Assembly (NCBI GenBank): GCA_944321525.1
Contig: CALULQ010000001.1
Span: 62,001 to 126,000, forward strand
Direction of reading: 5' to 3'
DNA length: 64,000 nt
DNA from: an uncultured Paraprevotella sp.
GTDB taxonomy: Bacteria; Bacteroidota; Bacteroidia; Bacteroidales; Bacteroidaceae
Both the position numbers and the translations under genes were made by a program. The notes below the pieces were generated by a model. That model was not told the DNA's origin, searched no databases, and worked only from the letters and a program-made list of their open reading frames with translations. This document shows positions 47,701 through 55,014 of this stretch, one piece after another. The first letter of the stretch is position 1. Every line of letters starts with the position of its first letter.

Positions 47701-47993
47701 TGCGCCGCACCGCGTTCTATCGGCAAATCAAGGAGCAGACGGGCATGACGCCGAACGAGTTCTTGCGCACGGCCCGCCTGAAGCGTGCGGCGGAACTGTT
47801 GCTCGAAGGACGGCTGAACGTGTCGGAGGTGGCCTACGAAGTGGGTTTTGAAGACCTGTCTTATTTCAGCAAGTCGTTCAAGTCGTATTTCGGCATGTCG
47901 CCTTCCGTGTTCCAGAAAGGGAAGCGGGCGGTCAGGCCAGGCGGTACATCCCCCCGCCCGACATCCTCACCACGCCCTTCATCTCCAGATTGA
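44733..47993 (+). CDS. Membrane regulator: propeller, Y_Y_Y, degenerate DHp, AraC HTH (kinase-less HTCS)
   Basis: This 1086-residue protein starts at the ATG at 44733 (MWRIILFWVSVLCVVSAGA signal), not at the earlier in-frame ATG inside the promoter. Residues 22-730 form two beta-propellers of regulator type (repeats such as DHSGRIWMGTQNGL, EDRSGDIWVGQRNAGL, DSSGWIWVGTLGHG). A Y_Y_Y domain (about 760-826), one membrane helix (838-861) and a short helical part follow (EMSGFKLRFFLRVIQGVCEP), then an AraC-type HTH (about 960-1066; LNVSEVAYEVGFEDLSYFSK). The normal HTCS order would have a histidine kinase and receiver between membrane and HTH; only a DHp-like helix is left, with Gln where the H-box His belongs. 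It faces the GH2-PL11 genes and probably controls them in response to a pectin fragment. Confidence 0.88.
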   Translation: MWRIILFWVSVLCVVSAGADGLVLKSWQMTTAHGLPNNTVRSVFQDHSGRIWMGTQNGLASYDGNRVVVHALNDAVGRERIPAPRIRQIAEDGRHRIWLVLGDGRAACFDPVGGCLSDVRGDGSCVLEANRIWIAASGEAWLWHSSRPALWHMPVGGRLSRLALQEGESVRQMAEDKDGNLYVGTTRRLLFRPAGRSVFACIGRGHDYLQAVDAGPEGGVCWASRDGKLWRTDGKGGRAELMASLPAGSRVTGAAWWRGSIVVFTQADTWTCRPSDGTLERCVELQVPGGAVFHDNRGGAWVCNGTGVLHGLPESSARPWVLRLLDARQLSSVDRERYTVCRLRGGQTCISAYGAGLFVHDASSGELCRHSASDRLPLTGSDFLYEMIEDRSGDIWVGQRNAGLAHLFVVPGGVRRVNGVWADGRTDEAEIKAVACAPDGTVWVADRAGRLGLLDDSLRKVVVWKGMLPSPAYALGFEADGNLLAGTRKHGVWSMKTKQAEGAGGVFAFCTDRKGRVWAGYFGNGLRVCTGEGWSDPFGGAGPARRIRRMAVDSAGCIWAATEAGLLVFDPDSLCVDPSAYRLYTAQNSGLCGSELNTVFADSSGWIWVGTLGHGAYRCRRLPDGRLETECYDTGRGLAANEVQSILEDRGGRIWVATQYGLSCMERGAGFFSSFYLSSTLQGDMYGANAAALAPDGSLLLGTSDGLAVVDPEKMDVERVSPLPHFTEFYAGGQPLALEEDDRGELKKVKLGWDRNSVTVRFSNLDYSRFRSSRYSYRLEGYDTCWSVPSESGEAVFRDLPAGDYTLLVRSSNSSGVWCSGAAALAFSVAPPFYRTPWAYSVYAGLFVLLAGVSWSVTARMMRLRRMVEMEREMSGFKLRFFLRVIQGVCEPLERLQERLSAERPNGKAGAELGRLRQVLQQSLTFKDSLPDEAQAALLMEPEGPGQGREEERLAETEKDGFGERLEAVVAAHLRDAGFTADAWAGEMGMRRTAFYRQIKEQTGMTPNEFLRTARLKRAAELLLEGRLNVSEVAYEVGFEDLSYFSKSFKSYFGMSPSVFQKGKRAVRPGGTSPRPTSSPRPSSPD

Positions 47994-49053
47994 ACAGGAA
48001 AACGCTCAGCTTGTGCACCGGCAGGTCGGTGGCCACGGCCAGCGCGTTGACCTGCAGGCCTTCCGATTGTCGCAGGCAATCCACGATGCGTTGCTCCTCG
48101 TCGCACAAGTCGGGGAAGAGTTCCAGTTGCGTGTCGCGGCTGCCGCCTGTTGCCGCGGGAGCCGTGTGCCAGTCCATGGCCTCCACGAAGTCCTGCGCGG
48201 TCTGTATCAGGGCAGCCTTGCTGTCGCGTATCAGCCGGTTGCAACCTTGCGAATAAGGGTCGCCGGTGCGGCCGGGGAAGGCGAACACGTCACGGTGGTA
48301 GCTCGTGGCGAGGTCGGCCGTGATGAGGGCGCCGCCGCGCTCGGCCGACTCCACCACGATGGTGGCGTCCGACATGCCGGCCACGATGCGGTTGCGGCGC
48401 ACGAAGTTCACCTTGTCGGCATTCGTGCGGCTCATGAATTCCGTGAGCAGTCCGCCGTGCGACACCATCTGCACGGCCGTGTCGCGGTGCATGCGCGGAT
48501 AAATCTGGTCCAGCCCGTGGGCCAGCACGCCCACCGTGTCCAGCCTGTTGTCCAGTGCGGCGCGGTGGCTGTGGATGTCCACGCCGTAGGCCAGTCCGCT
48601 CACGATGAGCACGTCGGGGCACAGTCGCGCCAGTTCGGCCACGAAGTGTCGGCAGATGTCCTTGCCGTATTCCGTGCAGTGGCGCGTGCCCACCATGTTG
48701 ATGACGTGCGCCCGGTTGAGGTCGGCGTTGCCCTTGTAGAAAAGCATCAGCGGCGCGTCGTCGCATTCCCGCAGGCGCGAGGGATAGCCGGTGTCGGCGT
48801 GGCAAAGGCATTGGATTTTGTTCTTCCGCGCGAATTCCAGTTCCTCTTCTGCCCGTGGCATCAGGCGCTCCATCTCGGCCAGTGCGGCGGAGAGCTTGTC
48901 CGACGCTTCGGGGAAGAAGTCGCGGATGTGGCGGCGGTGCTCGAACACCGCCGTGGCACTGCCCAGTTCCTCCACCAGCCGGTGCTGTGTGGCGGTGTTG
49001 ACGCGCGGCAGGCGCGTCAGTGCCATGGTGCAGATGATTTCTTCTTCGGTCAT
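47932..49053 (-). CDS. dprA: DNA-processing protein A
   Basis: This 373-residue protein loads RecA on incoming single-stranded DNA. The Rossmann core shows NMVGTRHCTEYGKDICRHFV near residue 125, SGLAYGVDIHSHRAAL near 155, VNFVRRNRIVAGMSDATIVV near 220 and GGALITADLA near 243. The C-terminal winged helix ends in NLEMKGVVRMSGGGMYRLA. I choose the ATG at 49053 (MTEEEIICTMALTRL), which gives the normal length. An ATG at 49092 overlapping the thioesterase stop by 4 nt would add 13 residues and has a better ribosome-binding site. The 3' end overlaps the convergent regulator gene by 62 nt. Confidence 0.94.
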   Translation of the reverse strand: MTEEEIICTMALTRLPRVNTATQHRLVEELGSATAVFEHRRHIRDFFPEASDKLSAALAEMERLMPRAEEELEFARKNKIQCLCHADTGYPSRLRECDDAPLMLFYKGNADLNRAHVINMVGTRHCTEYGKDICRHFVAELARLCPDVLIVSGLAYGVDIHSHRAALDNRLDTVGVLAHGLDQIYPRMHRDTAVQMVSHGGLLTEFMSRTNADKVNFVRRNRIVAGMSDATIVVESAERGGALITADLATSYHRDVFAFPGRTGDPYSQGCNRLIRDSKAALIQTAQDFVEAMDWHTAPAATGGSRDTQLELFPDLCDEEQRIVDCLRQSEGLQVNALAVATDLPVHKLSVFLFNLEMKGVVRMSGGGMYRLA

Positions 49054-49088
49054 AGGCGTGTGTTTGACGGATGCGGGGCGCGGGGTGT

Positions 49089-49496
49089 TCATTCTCCGGT
49101 TGGGAGCACCAGTTCGTCCAGTTCCCGGCAGGTGCCCAGCCGGCCTTCTATGAGGCACACGGTGTCCACCTGGCTCTTCAGGCAGCACTTCATGTCGGGC
49201 AGTCGGAAAATGTCTTGGTAGAACACATACTTGATGCCCTCTTTCTCCACGCGCAGCTTCGAGACGAATCGGTCGCCGCTCTTCAGTGGCGTCTTGAACG
49301 CCATGTTCAGGCGGGCCACCACCGCGTCGATGCCTTGGGCGTGCAGGGCGGCGAAACTGATGCCGCGCGAGAGGAGGAACTCGTGGCGCGTGTGCTCGGT
49401 GTAGTGTTGGTAATTGGCGTTGTTCACGATGCCTTGCAGGTCGCATTCGTAGTCGCGCACTTTCATTTCCAGTTCGAAGGTGTAGTTTGTTTTCAT
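49089..49496 (-). CDS. Hotdog-fold acyl-CoA thioesterase (YbgC-like)
   Basis: This 135-residue single-domain hotdog protein of the 4HBT type has the catalytic Asp region DYECDLQGIVNNANYQHYTE at residues 15-34. It probably hydrolyses an acyl-CoA or acyl-ACP in the cytoplasm, but the chain specificity is unknown. It is located between DUF2851 (1 nt upstream) and dprA, all on the minus strand and with almost no spacing, so the three form an operon. Confidence 0.9.
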   Translation of the reverse strand: MKTNYTFELEMKVRDYECDLQGIVNNANYQHYTEHTRHEFLLSRGISFAALHAQGIDAVVARLNMAFKTPLKSGDRFVSKLRVEKEGIKYVFYQDIFRLPDMKCCLKSQVDTVCLIEGRLGTCRELDELVLPTGE

Positions 49497-49497
49497 T

Positions 49498-50805
49498 TTA
49501 TGCAGGATTTCGTTTTTGTTTCATGAATTCATAGCCGAAGCGGCAGTGCAGGCAGTAGCGCCGGTCGCAGTATTCCTTTTTCAGCTGGATGAGTGCCTGC
49601 GAGTCGGCCGCGCTGTCCACCTTGATGCCGCATTCGGACCATTGCCGTGTGATGTAGTTGTTTTCCGCCTTGATGGGTTCGAGCAGCTGCAAGGCCCGTT
49701 GGCAGAAGGCGTCCAGGCCGTGCGTCTGTCCGTAGGCGTAGAGCAGGGGGACGACGGTGTTGATGACGATGAGGTTCATCGAGCCGGCCGTCAGCTGCTT
49801 GGCATTCTTGTGGCTGGGGCATCCGAAGGTGTAGTGCGACTGCCAGTAGTCCGTGGCATGGGTGGAGAGCATGGTGTGCAAGGCCTCCAGTGTCGTGGCT
49901 TCCAGCAGGCGGGAGAAACCGGCCGTCTGTGCGTAGTAGAGCTGCGCGAGCTGGGCGATGCGCACGTGGGGGAAGTTTTGCGGTCTGAGGCGCAGGAACT
50001 TCCATGCCGCGGGGTCCATGGGCGCGAGGCCGAACTTGTGGGCCAGGTAGTCGTATTCCCGTTTCAGGCGGGGATAATATCCGTCGTCGATGGCCTCGTC
50101 GCGGTATTTTTTCGGAACGGTGTCCAGGTCGAGCAGTCCGGCTTGCCCCAGGAACACGGCCTCGATTTGGAACAAGTCGTCTCGGTGGTGCGCCACGGCC
50201 TGCAAGGGGATGTGGCGCGCCCATTCCTCGAAGGCGTCCCCGTTGATGCCGAAACCGAAATTGCGCGAGAGCGTGATGAAATAAGCCCTTTCCCAGTCGC
50301 CCTGCAGTTGGCGGACGCGCTCTGCCACTTGTCCGGCCCGCTGCTCCAGCCGCTCGTAGAGCAAGGCGTTCAGCCAACTGTGCGCCGTGAAAGGGTCTAT
50401 CTGCGGGATGACGCGGTGGCAACGCGGGTAGTCGGTGGTGCGGCACAGCTCTTCGTAGTTTTCGCGCATGTAGCCGGGGATTTCCAGTTCCAGTTGCGGC
50501 AGCGTTTTCCCGTCTTGTGTTTCCACTGTGCGGTCGACCTTTTCCGCCACGTGCAGGACCACGTTGTTGTAGTGTGCGTCCTCATGGTGCCCGTGGGCAT
50601 ACCAGTCCGCGGAACGCCGGTGTATTTCCACGTTGCCCACCCACAGCGTGTCGTCCAGCTTGATTTTCGCGTTGAAAAAGTCCGGTCCGGCGTCGCGGTT
50701 GAGGATGCCGGGGTCTATCACCTCCAAGGTTTGCCCGTCCGTGGTTTGCAGTTTGCGGAGCGGGAAGAGTTTGTATTTCCAAACGTAATGCAGCAACTTT
50801 TCCAT
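49498..50805 (-). CDS. DUF2851 family protein
   Basis: This 435-residue protein fits the Bacteroidetes family DUF2851: MEKLLHYVWKYKLFPLRKLQ at the start, then DAGPDFFNAKIKLDDTLWVG and NVEIHRRSADWYAHGHHED, which hold conserved Asp, Glu and His residues and look like a nuclease-type active site, and a C-terminal Cys/His-rich end (CDRRYCLHCRFGYEFM) that may bind a metal. The function is unknown. I start at the ATG at 50805 and not 12 codons earlier, because the family begins MEKLLHYVW. It ends 1 nt before the thioesterase start and diverges from dapB. Confidence 0.9.
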   Translation of the reverse strand: MEKLLHYVWKYKLFPLRKLQTTDGQTLEVIDPGILNRDAGPDFFNAKIKLDDTLWVGNVEIHRRSADWYAHGHHEDAHYNNVVLHVAEKVDRTVETQDGKTLPQLELEIPGYMRENYEELCRTTDYPRCHRVIPQIDPFTAHSWLNALLYERLEQRAGQVAERVRQLQGDWERAYFITLSRNFGFGINGDAFEEWARHIPLQAVAHHRDDLFQIEAVFLGQAGLLDLDTVPKKYRDEAIDDGYYPRLKREYDYLAHKFGLAPMDPAAWKFLRLRPQNFPHVRIAQLAQLYYAQTAGFSRLLEATTLEALHTMLSTHATDYWQSHYTFGCPSHKNAKQLTAGSMNLIVINTVVPLLYAYGQTHGLDAFCQRALQLLEPIKAENNYITRQWSECGIKVDSAADSQALIQLKKEYCDRRYCLHCRFGYEFMKQKRNPA

Positions 50806-50867
50806 GGCGTGTGCGGGTAAAAGGTTTATTTTTACTAACAAAAGTAATGAAATTCATGGCAATTCCC

Positions 50868-50875
50868 TATCTTTG
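50868..50875 (+). promoter_or_regulatory. -7 element of dapB
   Basis: TATCTTTG, a full TAnnTTTG match, lies 32 nt before the dapB ATG. A TTTG -33 box is not present at the usual distance. Confidence 0.55.
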
Positions 50876-50907
50876 CGAGAGAAAAAACAGCATAGCGTTT
50901 GAAAAAT

Positions 50908-51663
50908 ATGAGAATAGCATTGATTGGATATGGCAAGATGGGGCACATGATTGAGCAAATCGCGCTCCGGCGGGGCCATGAGATAGTAAGCGTCATCGAC
51001 GTGGACAACCAGGCGGACTTCGAGAGCGAAGCTTTCCGCAGCGCGGACGTGGCCATAGAGTTCACCACGCCGCAGGCGGCCTACGGTAATTTCCTCAAGG
51101 CGTTTGCCGCAGGAGTGAAAGTGGTGTCGGGCAGCACGGGATGGATTCCCGCGCATGGCGAGGAAGTGCGCCGCCTGTGCCGCGAAGAGGGGAAGACGCT
51201 CTTCTGGAGCAGCAACTTCAGTCTGGGCGTGGCCGTGTTCAGCGCGGTGAACAAGTATCTGGCCCGGATCATGGCGCGATTCCCCGAATATGACGTGCAC
51301 ATGGAGGAAACGCACCACGTGCACAAGCTCGACGCGCCGAGCGGAACGGCCATCACGCTGGCCGAAGACATCATTGCCGGCGTGGGCCGGAAGGACAAGT
51401 GGGTGCGCGGCACGTTCACTGCGCCCGACGGCACCGTGACGGGGAGCGAGGACTGTGCGCCCGACGAGTTGCGCATAGACAGCATACGCCGCGGTGAAGT
51501 GCCGGGCATACATTCCATCGTTTACGACAGCGAGGCAGACCAAATCACCATCACCCACGACGCGCACAGCCGGAAGGGATTCGCCTTGGGGGCAGTGCTG
51601 GCGGCCGAATACACGGCAGAGCACAGCGGACTGCTCACGATGGACGACTTGTTCCAATTCTAA
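50908..51663 (+). CDS. dapB: 4-hydroxy-tetrahydrodipicolinate reductase
   Basis: This 251-residue enzyme reduces the DapA product in the diaminopimelate/lysine pathway using NAD(P)H. The nucleotide-binding motif is GYGKMGHMIEQIALRRGHE, the SGSTGW sequence follows near residue 78, and the catalytic His-His and Lys are in THHVHKLDAPSGTA (near 140-153). The ATG at 50908 is used since MRIALIGYG is the normal N-terminus. lepB follows after 54 nt, so dapB, lepB, the lepB paralogue and WbqC probably form one transcript, a common Bacteroidales order. Confidence 0.97.
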   Translation: MRIALIGYGKMGHMIEQIALRRGHEIVSVIDVDNQADFESEAFRSADVAIEFTTPQAAYGNFLKAFAAGVKVVSGSTGWIPAHGEEVRRLCREEGKTLFWSSNFSLGVAVFSAVNKYLARIMARFPEYDVHMEETHHVHKLDAPSGTAITLAEDIIAGVGRKDKWVRGTFTAPDGTVTGSEDCAPDELRIDSIRRGEVPGIHSIVYDSEADQITITHDAHSRKGFALGAVLAAEYTAEHSGLLTMDDLFQF

Positions 51664-51673
51664 AAAACGAGGT

Positions 51674-51689
51674 GCCGCCGCGCGGCGGC
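51674..51689 (+). other. 16-bp GC palindrome between dapB and lepB
   Basis: GCCGCCGCGCGGCGGC is a perfect palindrome 10 nt after the dapB stop. There is no T-run, so it is more likely an mRNA-stabilising or processing hairpin than a terminator. Confidence 0.4.
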
Positions 51690-51717
51690 GCAAAATGCAC
51701 ACACAGAAATCACAGAC

Positions 51718-53166
51718 ATGAAGAAACTCAAACAGAAGCCCTCGAGGGCACAATGGATCAAAATGGGTTGCGTCATGGCGCTCTACCTGGCTTTCCTGGT
51801 GTGGATCAAGAGCTGGTGGGGATTGCTGGTCGTGCCCTTCATCTTCGACGCTTATATTACGAAACGCATCCCGTGGACGTGGTGGAAGGAGGCCGAAAGC
51901 CCGGTGACGCGCACGGTGATGAGTTGGGTGGACGCCATTGTGTTTGCCCTCGTGGCGGTGTATTTCGTCAACATCTACTTTTTCCAGAACTACACCATCC
52001 CCTCTTCGTCGCTCGAGAAATCGCTGCTCACGGGAGACTACCTTTTCGTTAGCAAGATGAGCTACGGGCCGCGGAAGCCGCAGACGCCCCTTTCCATGCC
52101 ACTGACGCAGCACACGATGCCCGTCGTGGGGTGCAAATCGTATTTGGAGTGGCCGCAATGGGACTATGAGCGCGTGGGCGGCGGACGCGTGCAGTTGAAC
52201 GACATTGTGGTGTTCAACTATCCGGCCGGCGACACCGTGACGGTGAACCCGGCTTACCAGAACATGGATTTCTATGCCATCGCTTACGGCATTGGAGGAC
52301 AGCAATACGTGCAGACCTACGGGGGATATCCCGTGATGGACTCGCTCACGCTGCAGCAACAGCGCGACTTCTTTGCCGGGCTGTATGCCATGGGGCGGGC
52401 GTACATCGACCGGAACCCGCAGGTGTTCGGCGGAGTGATGTGGCGTCCGGTGGACCGGCGGGAAAACTACGTGAAGCGCTGCGTGGGATTGCCGGGACAG
52501 ACATTGCAGATCAAGGACCATGTGGTCTATCTGGACGGAAAGCCGAACAAGGAGCCGGACAATGTGCAATATGATTACTTCGTGCGGCTGAAGCAGGATA
52601 TTCCCGATGCGCTGGTGCGCGAACTGGGAATCAGTGGCGAGGACCTGGCTTCGCTGGCCGAGACAGGCACGATGCCTCTCACGCGGCAGGCCTGCGAGCG
52701 GCTGAAAGCCTGCACGGACATTGTGGAAAGTGTGGTGTACGACAGCGTGAACTCCGTGCCCGACGGGTTGTATCCGCTCAATGCCTGGACCGGCTGGACG
52801 CGCGACAATTACGGGCCGGTATGGATTCCGGCCAAGGGAAAGAGCATCCGCCTGACGATGGACAATATCGCCGTCTACGAGCGGCCCATCCGCGTCTACG
52901 AACACAACGACCTGCGCGTGGAGGACGGCCGCATCTTCATCAACGGGAAGGAGGCGGACAGCTATACGTTCAAGATGGACTACTACTGGATGCAGGGCGA
53001 CAACCGCCACAACTCGGCCGACTCGCGCTACTGGGGATTCGTGCCCGAGGACCACATCGTGGGCAAGCCCATCCTCATCTGGCTGTCGCTCGACAAAGAC
53101 CGGGCCTGGGGCGACGGGCATGTGCGTTGGGAGCGCATGTTCCGGCTGGTGGACAATATCAAATAG
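51718..53166 (+). CDS. lepB: Signal peptidase I
   Basis: This 482-residue inner-membrane protease removes signal peptides. Two or three membrane helices precede the catalytic Ser in YTIPSSSLEKSLLTGDYLFV (near residue 105), and the general-base Lys is in ENYVKRCVGLPGQTL (near residue 250). The box DNRHNSADSRYWGFVPEDHI near 425 is conserved too. A long insertion of about 130 residues lies between the Lys region and the last box, as in other Bacteroidales LepB. It precedes a shorter paralogue by 16 nt. Confidence 0.95.
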   Translation: MKKLKQKPSRAQWIKMGCVMALYLAFLVWIKSWWGLLVVPFIFDAYITKRIPWTWWKEAESPVTRTVMSWVDAIVFALVAVYFVNIYFFQNYTIPSSSLEKSLLTGDYLFVSKMSYGPRKPQTPLSMPLTQHTMPVVGCKSYLEWPQWDYERVGGGRVQLNDIVVFNYPAGDTVTVNPAYQNMDFYAIAYGIGGQQYVQTYGGYPVMDSLTLQQQRDFFAGLYAMGRAYIDRNPQVFGGVMWRPVDRRENYVKRCVGLPGQTLQIKDHVVYLDGKPNKEPDNVQYDYFVRLKQDIPDALVRELGISGEDLASLAETGTMPLTRQACERLKACTDIVESVVYDSVNSVPDGLYPLNAWTGWTRDNYGPVWIPAKGKSIRLTMDNIAVYERPIRVYEHNDLRVEDGRIFINGKEADSYTFKMDYYWMQGDNRHNSADSRYWGFVPEDHIVGKPILIWLSLDKDRAWGDGHVRWERMFRLVDNIK

Positions 53167-53182
53167 GAAAAAGGTGTAACGC

Positions 53183-53932
53183 GTGAAGAAAACCCTGAAA
53201 TGGATGGCCGTGGCCGCGGCCGCCCTCTTGCTGGCGGCGGGCGTGAGGCTGTGCTGGATTTCCTTGGTGGAGATTCCCGGGCACGGCGGACAGCCTGTGT
53301 TCCTGCCGGGCGACCGCGTGGCCGTGAACAAGACGGCCTACGGGCTGCGCCTTTGGCCCATGAGCCGGTTGGGCTACGTGCGCTGGGGCGAGTGCCGGCC
53401 CGGGAGGGGCGAATGGATGGCCTTCAACAACCCGGCAGCGGACAGCGACAGCGCATGCGCGGACCAAGGGCCGGTGTTCGTGGGCTTCTGCTATGCCGTG
53501 CCGGGCGACAGCCTGTGGGTGGACACGGCGGGCGGGGTGCACCGCCGACGGCCGGCCGACGGGCGGCGCTGCCGCGTGGTGGAGCTGCCGCGGAAGGACG
53601 CCTACGTGACCATCACGCCGGACAACATTCAGTGGTATGCCCGGATGATCAACCTGCACGAAGGGGCGCACGCGACGGTCATTGCCGACTCGCTCTGCGT
53701 GTCGGGGCACTTCATGCCGAGTTTCCGCTTCACGCACGACTACTATTGGGTGTCGGCGGCCTCGCCCCGCGGGGGAGCCGACTCGCGGACGTTCGGTTTC
53801 GTGCCGGACACGCACATCATCGGACGCCTGACGCGCGTGCTTTATTCTTGGGACACCGAGGCGCCGTGGCATTCCCGTCTGCGACTGCGCCGCACGATGA
53901 TGAAGGTGGGGCGCGAAGACGTGGGGCAATGA
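53183..53932 (+). CDS. Signal-peptidase-like S26 protein lacking catalytic Ser and Lys
   Basis: This 249-residue protein begins with GTG and has one N-terminal membrane helix (MAVAAAALLLAAGVRLCWI). It aligns with LepB next door without gaps in the key boxes: IPGHGGQPVFLPGD replaces IPSSSLEKSLLTGD, so the catalytic Ser is Gly. FVGFCYAVPGDSL replaces YVKRCVGLPGQTL, so the catalytic Lys is Gly too. The third box survives as PRGGADSRTFGFVPDTHIIG. It should therefore be inactive as a protease and may bind signal peptides or LepB. It is cotranscribed with lepB and WbqC. Confidence 0.85.
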   Translation: MKKTLKWMAVAAAALLLAAGVRLCWISLVEIPGHGGQPVFLPGDRVAVNKTAYGLRLWPMSRLGYVRWGECRPGRGEWMAFNNPAADSDSACADQGPVFVGFCYAVPGDSLWVDTAGGVHRRRPADGRRCRVVELPRKDAYVTITPDNIQWYARMINLHEGAHATVIADSLCVSGHFMPSFRFTHDYYWVSAASPRGGADSRTFGFVPDTHIIGRLTRVLYSWDTEAPWHSRLRLRRTMMKVGREDVGQ

Positions 53933-53950
53933 AAGGATAGTGAAACAACG

Positions 53951-54586
53951 ATGGAAAAGAACTGCTTGCTTTCTTCCGCCTATTGGGCGCCCGTGCAATA
54001 CTACGCGAAGCTCTACGCCTACCCCGGGGTGTGGGTCGAGGCGTGGGAACATTATGTGAAGCAGACCTACCGCAACCGTTGCCTGATAGCCTCGCCCGCG
54101 GGCGTGCAGGCCCTGACGGTGCCCGTGGTGAAGCCGGATACGGACAAATGCCCGATGAAGGACATCCGCATTTCCGACCATGGGAACTGGCGCCACCTGC
54201 ACTGGAACGCGTTGGAGGCGGCCTACGGGAACAGCCCGTTTTTTGAATACTACGCCGACGACTTCCTTCCTTTTTATACGCGGAAGTGGGACTTCCTTCT
54301 CGATTTCAACGAAGCAATATGCCGCAAGGTGTGCGAGTTGTTGGACCTGCACCCCTCGGTGAGCCGCACGTCAGCCTACGGCCTTGTGCCGAGCGGCGCG
54401 GACGATTTCCGCTCGTCCATTAGTCCGAAAGTGGACTGGCGGAGCGACGCGGCTTTCATGGCGCGCCCTTATTACCAGGTATTCGCCGGGCGCTACGGCT
54501 TCCTGCCCAACCTGAGCGTGGCCGACCTTTTGTTCAACATGGGGCCGGAAGCCCTGCTTGTGTTGCGCGACAGCGTGGCGGGCTGA
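53951..54586 (+). CDS. WbqC-family protein
   Basis: This 211-residue protein matches the WbqC-like family: LLSSAYWAPVQYYAKLYAYP at the start, TYRNRCLIASPAGVQALTVP, then HWNALEAAYGNSPFFEYYAD, and the PYYQVFAGRYGFLPNLSVAD region at the end. The founding member lies in an O-antigen locus, but the activity is not established. Proteins of this kind often follow lepB in Bacteroidales. It is 18 nt after the S26 paralogue, probably in the same operon. Confidence 0.9.
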   Translation: MEKNCLLSSAYWAPVQYYAKLYAYPGVWVEAWEHYVKQTYRNRCLIASPAGVQALTVPVVKPDTDKCPMKDIRISDHGNWRHLHWNALEAAYGNSPFFEYYADDFLPFYTRKWDFLLDFNEAICRKVCELLDLHPSVSRTSAYGLVPSGADDFRSSISPKVDWRSDAAFMARPYYQVFAGRYGFLPNLSVADLLFNMGPEALLVLRDSVAG

Positions 54587-54812
54587 CCGGACGTTCAGCC
54601 CCGGACCTGCCCGTCAAATCCATAGTCAATAGCAACAATCTGTTCGTCATTTCATTTCAGAACCGCTTGGTTATGGTTGCCGACCTGATTCTCATGTATT
54701 CATTTTCGCTCGTCTTCATTTACTTTTCTTGACGGCCACCGGCCGAAAGGCGGAGGCTGGGGTGCGCCCGGGACGGCGCGGTGCTTCGCGCAGGCGTGCG
54801 GAGGGCGCCAGC

Positions 54813-54874
54813 GTACTCTGCGGAAGACACTCGAGTACTTGCCGCAGAGTACTCGAATACTTTGCGGAGAGTAC
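54813..54874 (+). repeat. Dispersed palindromic repeat, copy 6 (three units)
   Basis: Three units of 22-nt period: GTACTCTGCGGAAGACAC, GTACTTGCCGCAGAGTAC and ATACTTTGCGGAGAGTAC, separated by TCGA. GTGCGGAGGGCGCCAGC precedes and GACTCCGCACTCCGCAGGG follows, like copies 4 and 5. Confidence 0.9.
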
Positions 54875-54946
54875 GACTCCGCACTCCGCAGGGTGTTTGT
54901 CCGATTGCCGGCCGACGGGGCATCTTTTTCCTCCTTTTTGCGGAAA

Positions 54947-54985
54947 AAATAAAGCGCAAGGCGGGACGTCCGCCTTGCGCTTTAT
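54947..54985 (-). terminator. Strong bidirectional terminator
   Basis: AATAAAGCGCAAGGCGG (54947-54963) and CCGCCTTGCGCTTTATT (54969-54985) are exact complements around a 5-nt loop, with T-rich sequence on both outer sides. It lies 30 nt past the stop of the T9SS protein gene and can also serve the WbqC side. Confidence 0.9.
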
Positions 54986-55014
54986 TTTTACGTGTGTGGG
55001 CTGTCGCCCGTGGA

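Larger units (their letters stand above)
54587..55014. other. Intergenic region with palindromic repeat and bidirectional terminator
   Basis: This 428-bp region lies between convergent genes. It has the three-unit palindromic repeat copy 6 (54813-54874) and a 17-bp perfect stem terminator (54947-54985). Nothing else was recognised. Confidence 0.65.

Noticed and set aside
50854..53331. Minus-strand open frame of 825 codons over dapB and lepB
   Set aside because: Antisense to two conserved genes and lacking any recognisable domain.
5153..54874. Possible CRISPR array or leader units because of short palindromic units at regular 22-nt spacing
   Set aside because: There are only two or three units per site, spacers are 4 bp and invariant (TCGA/TCAA), and no cas gene is in the window.
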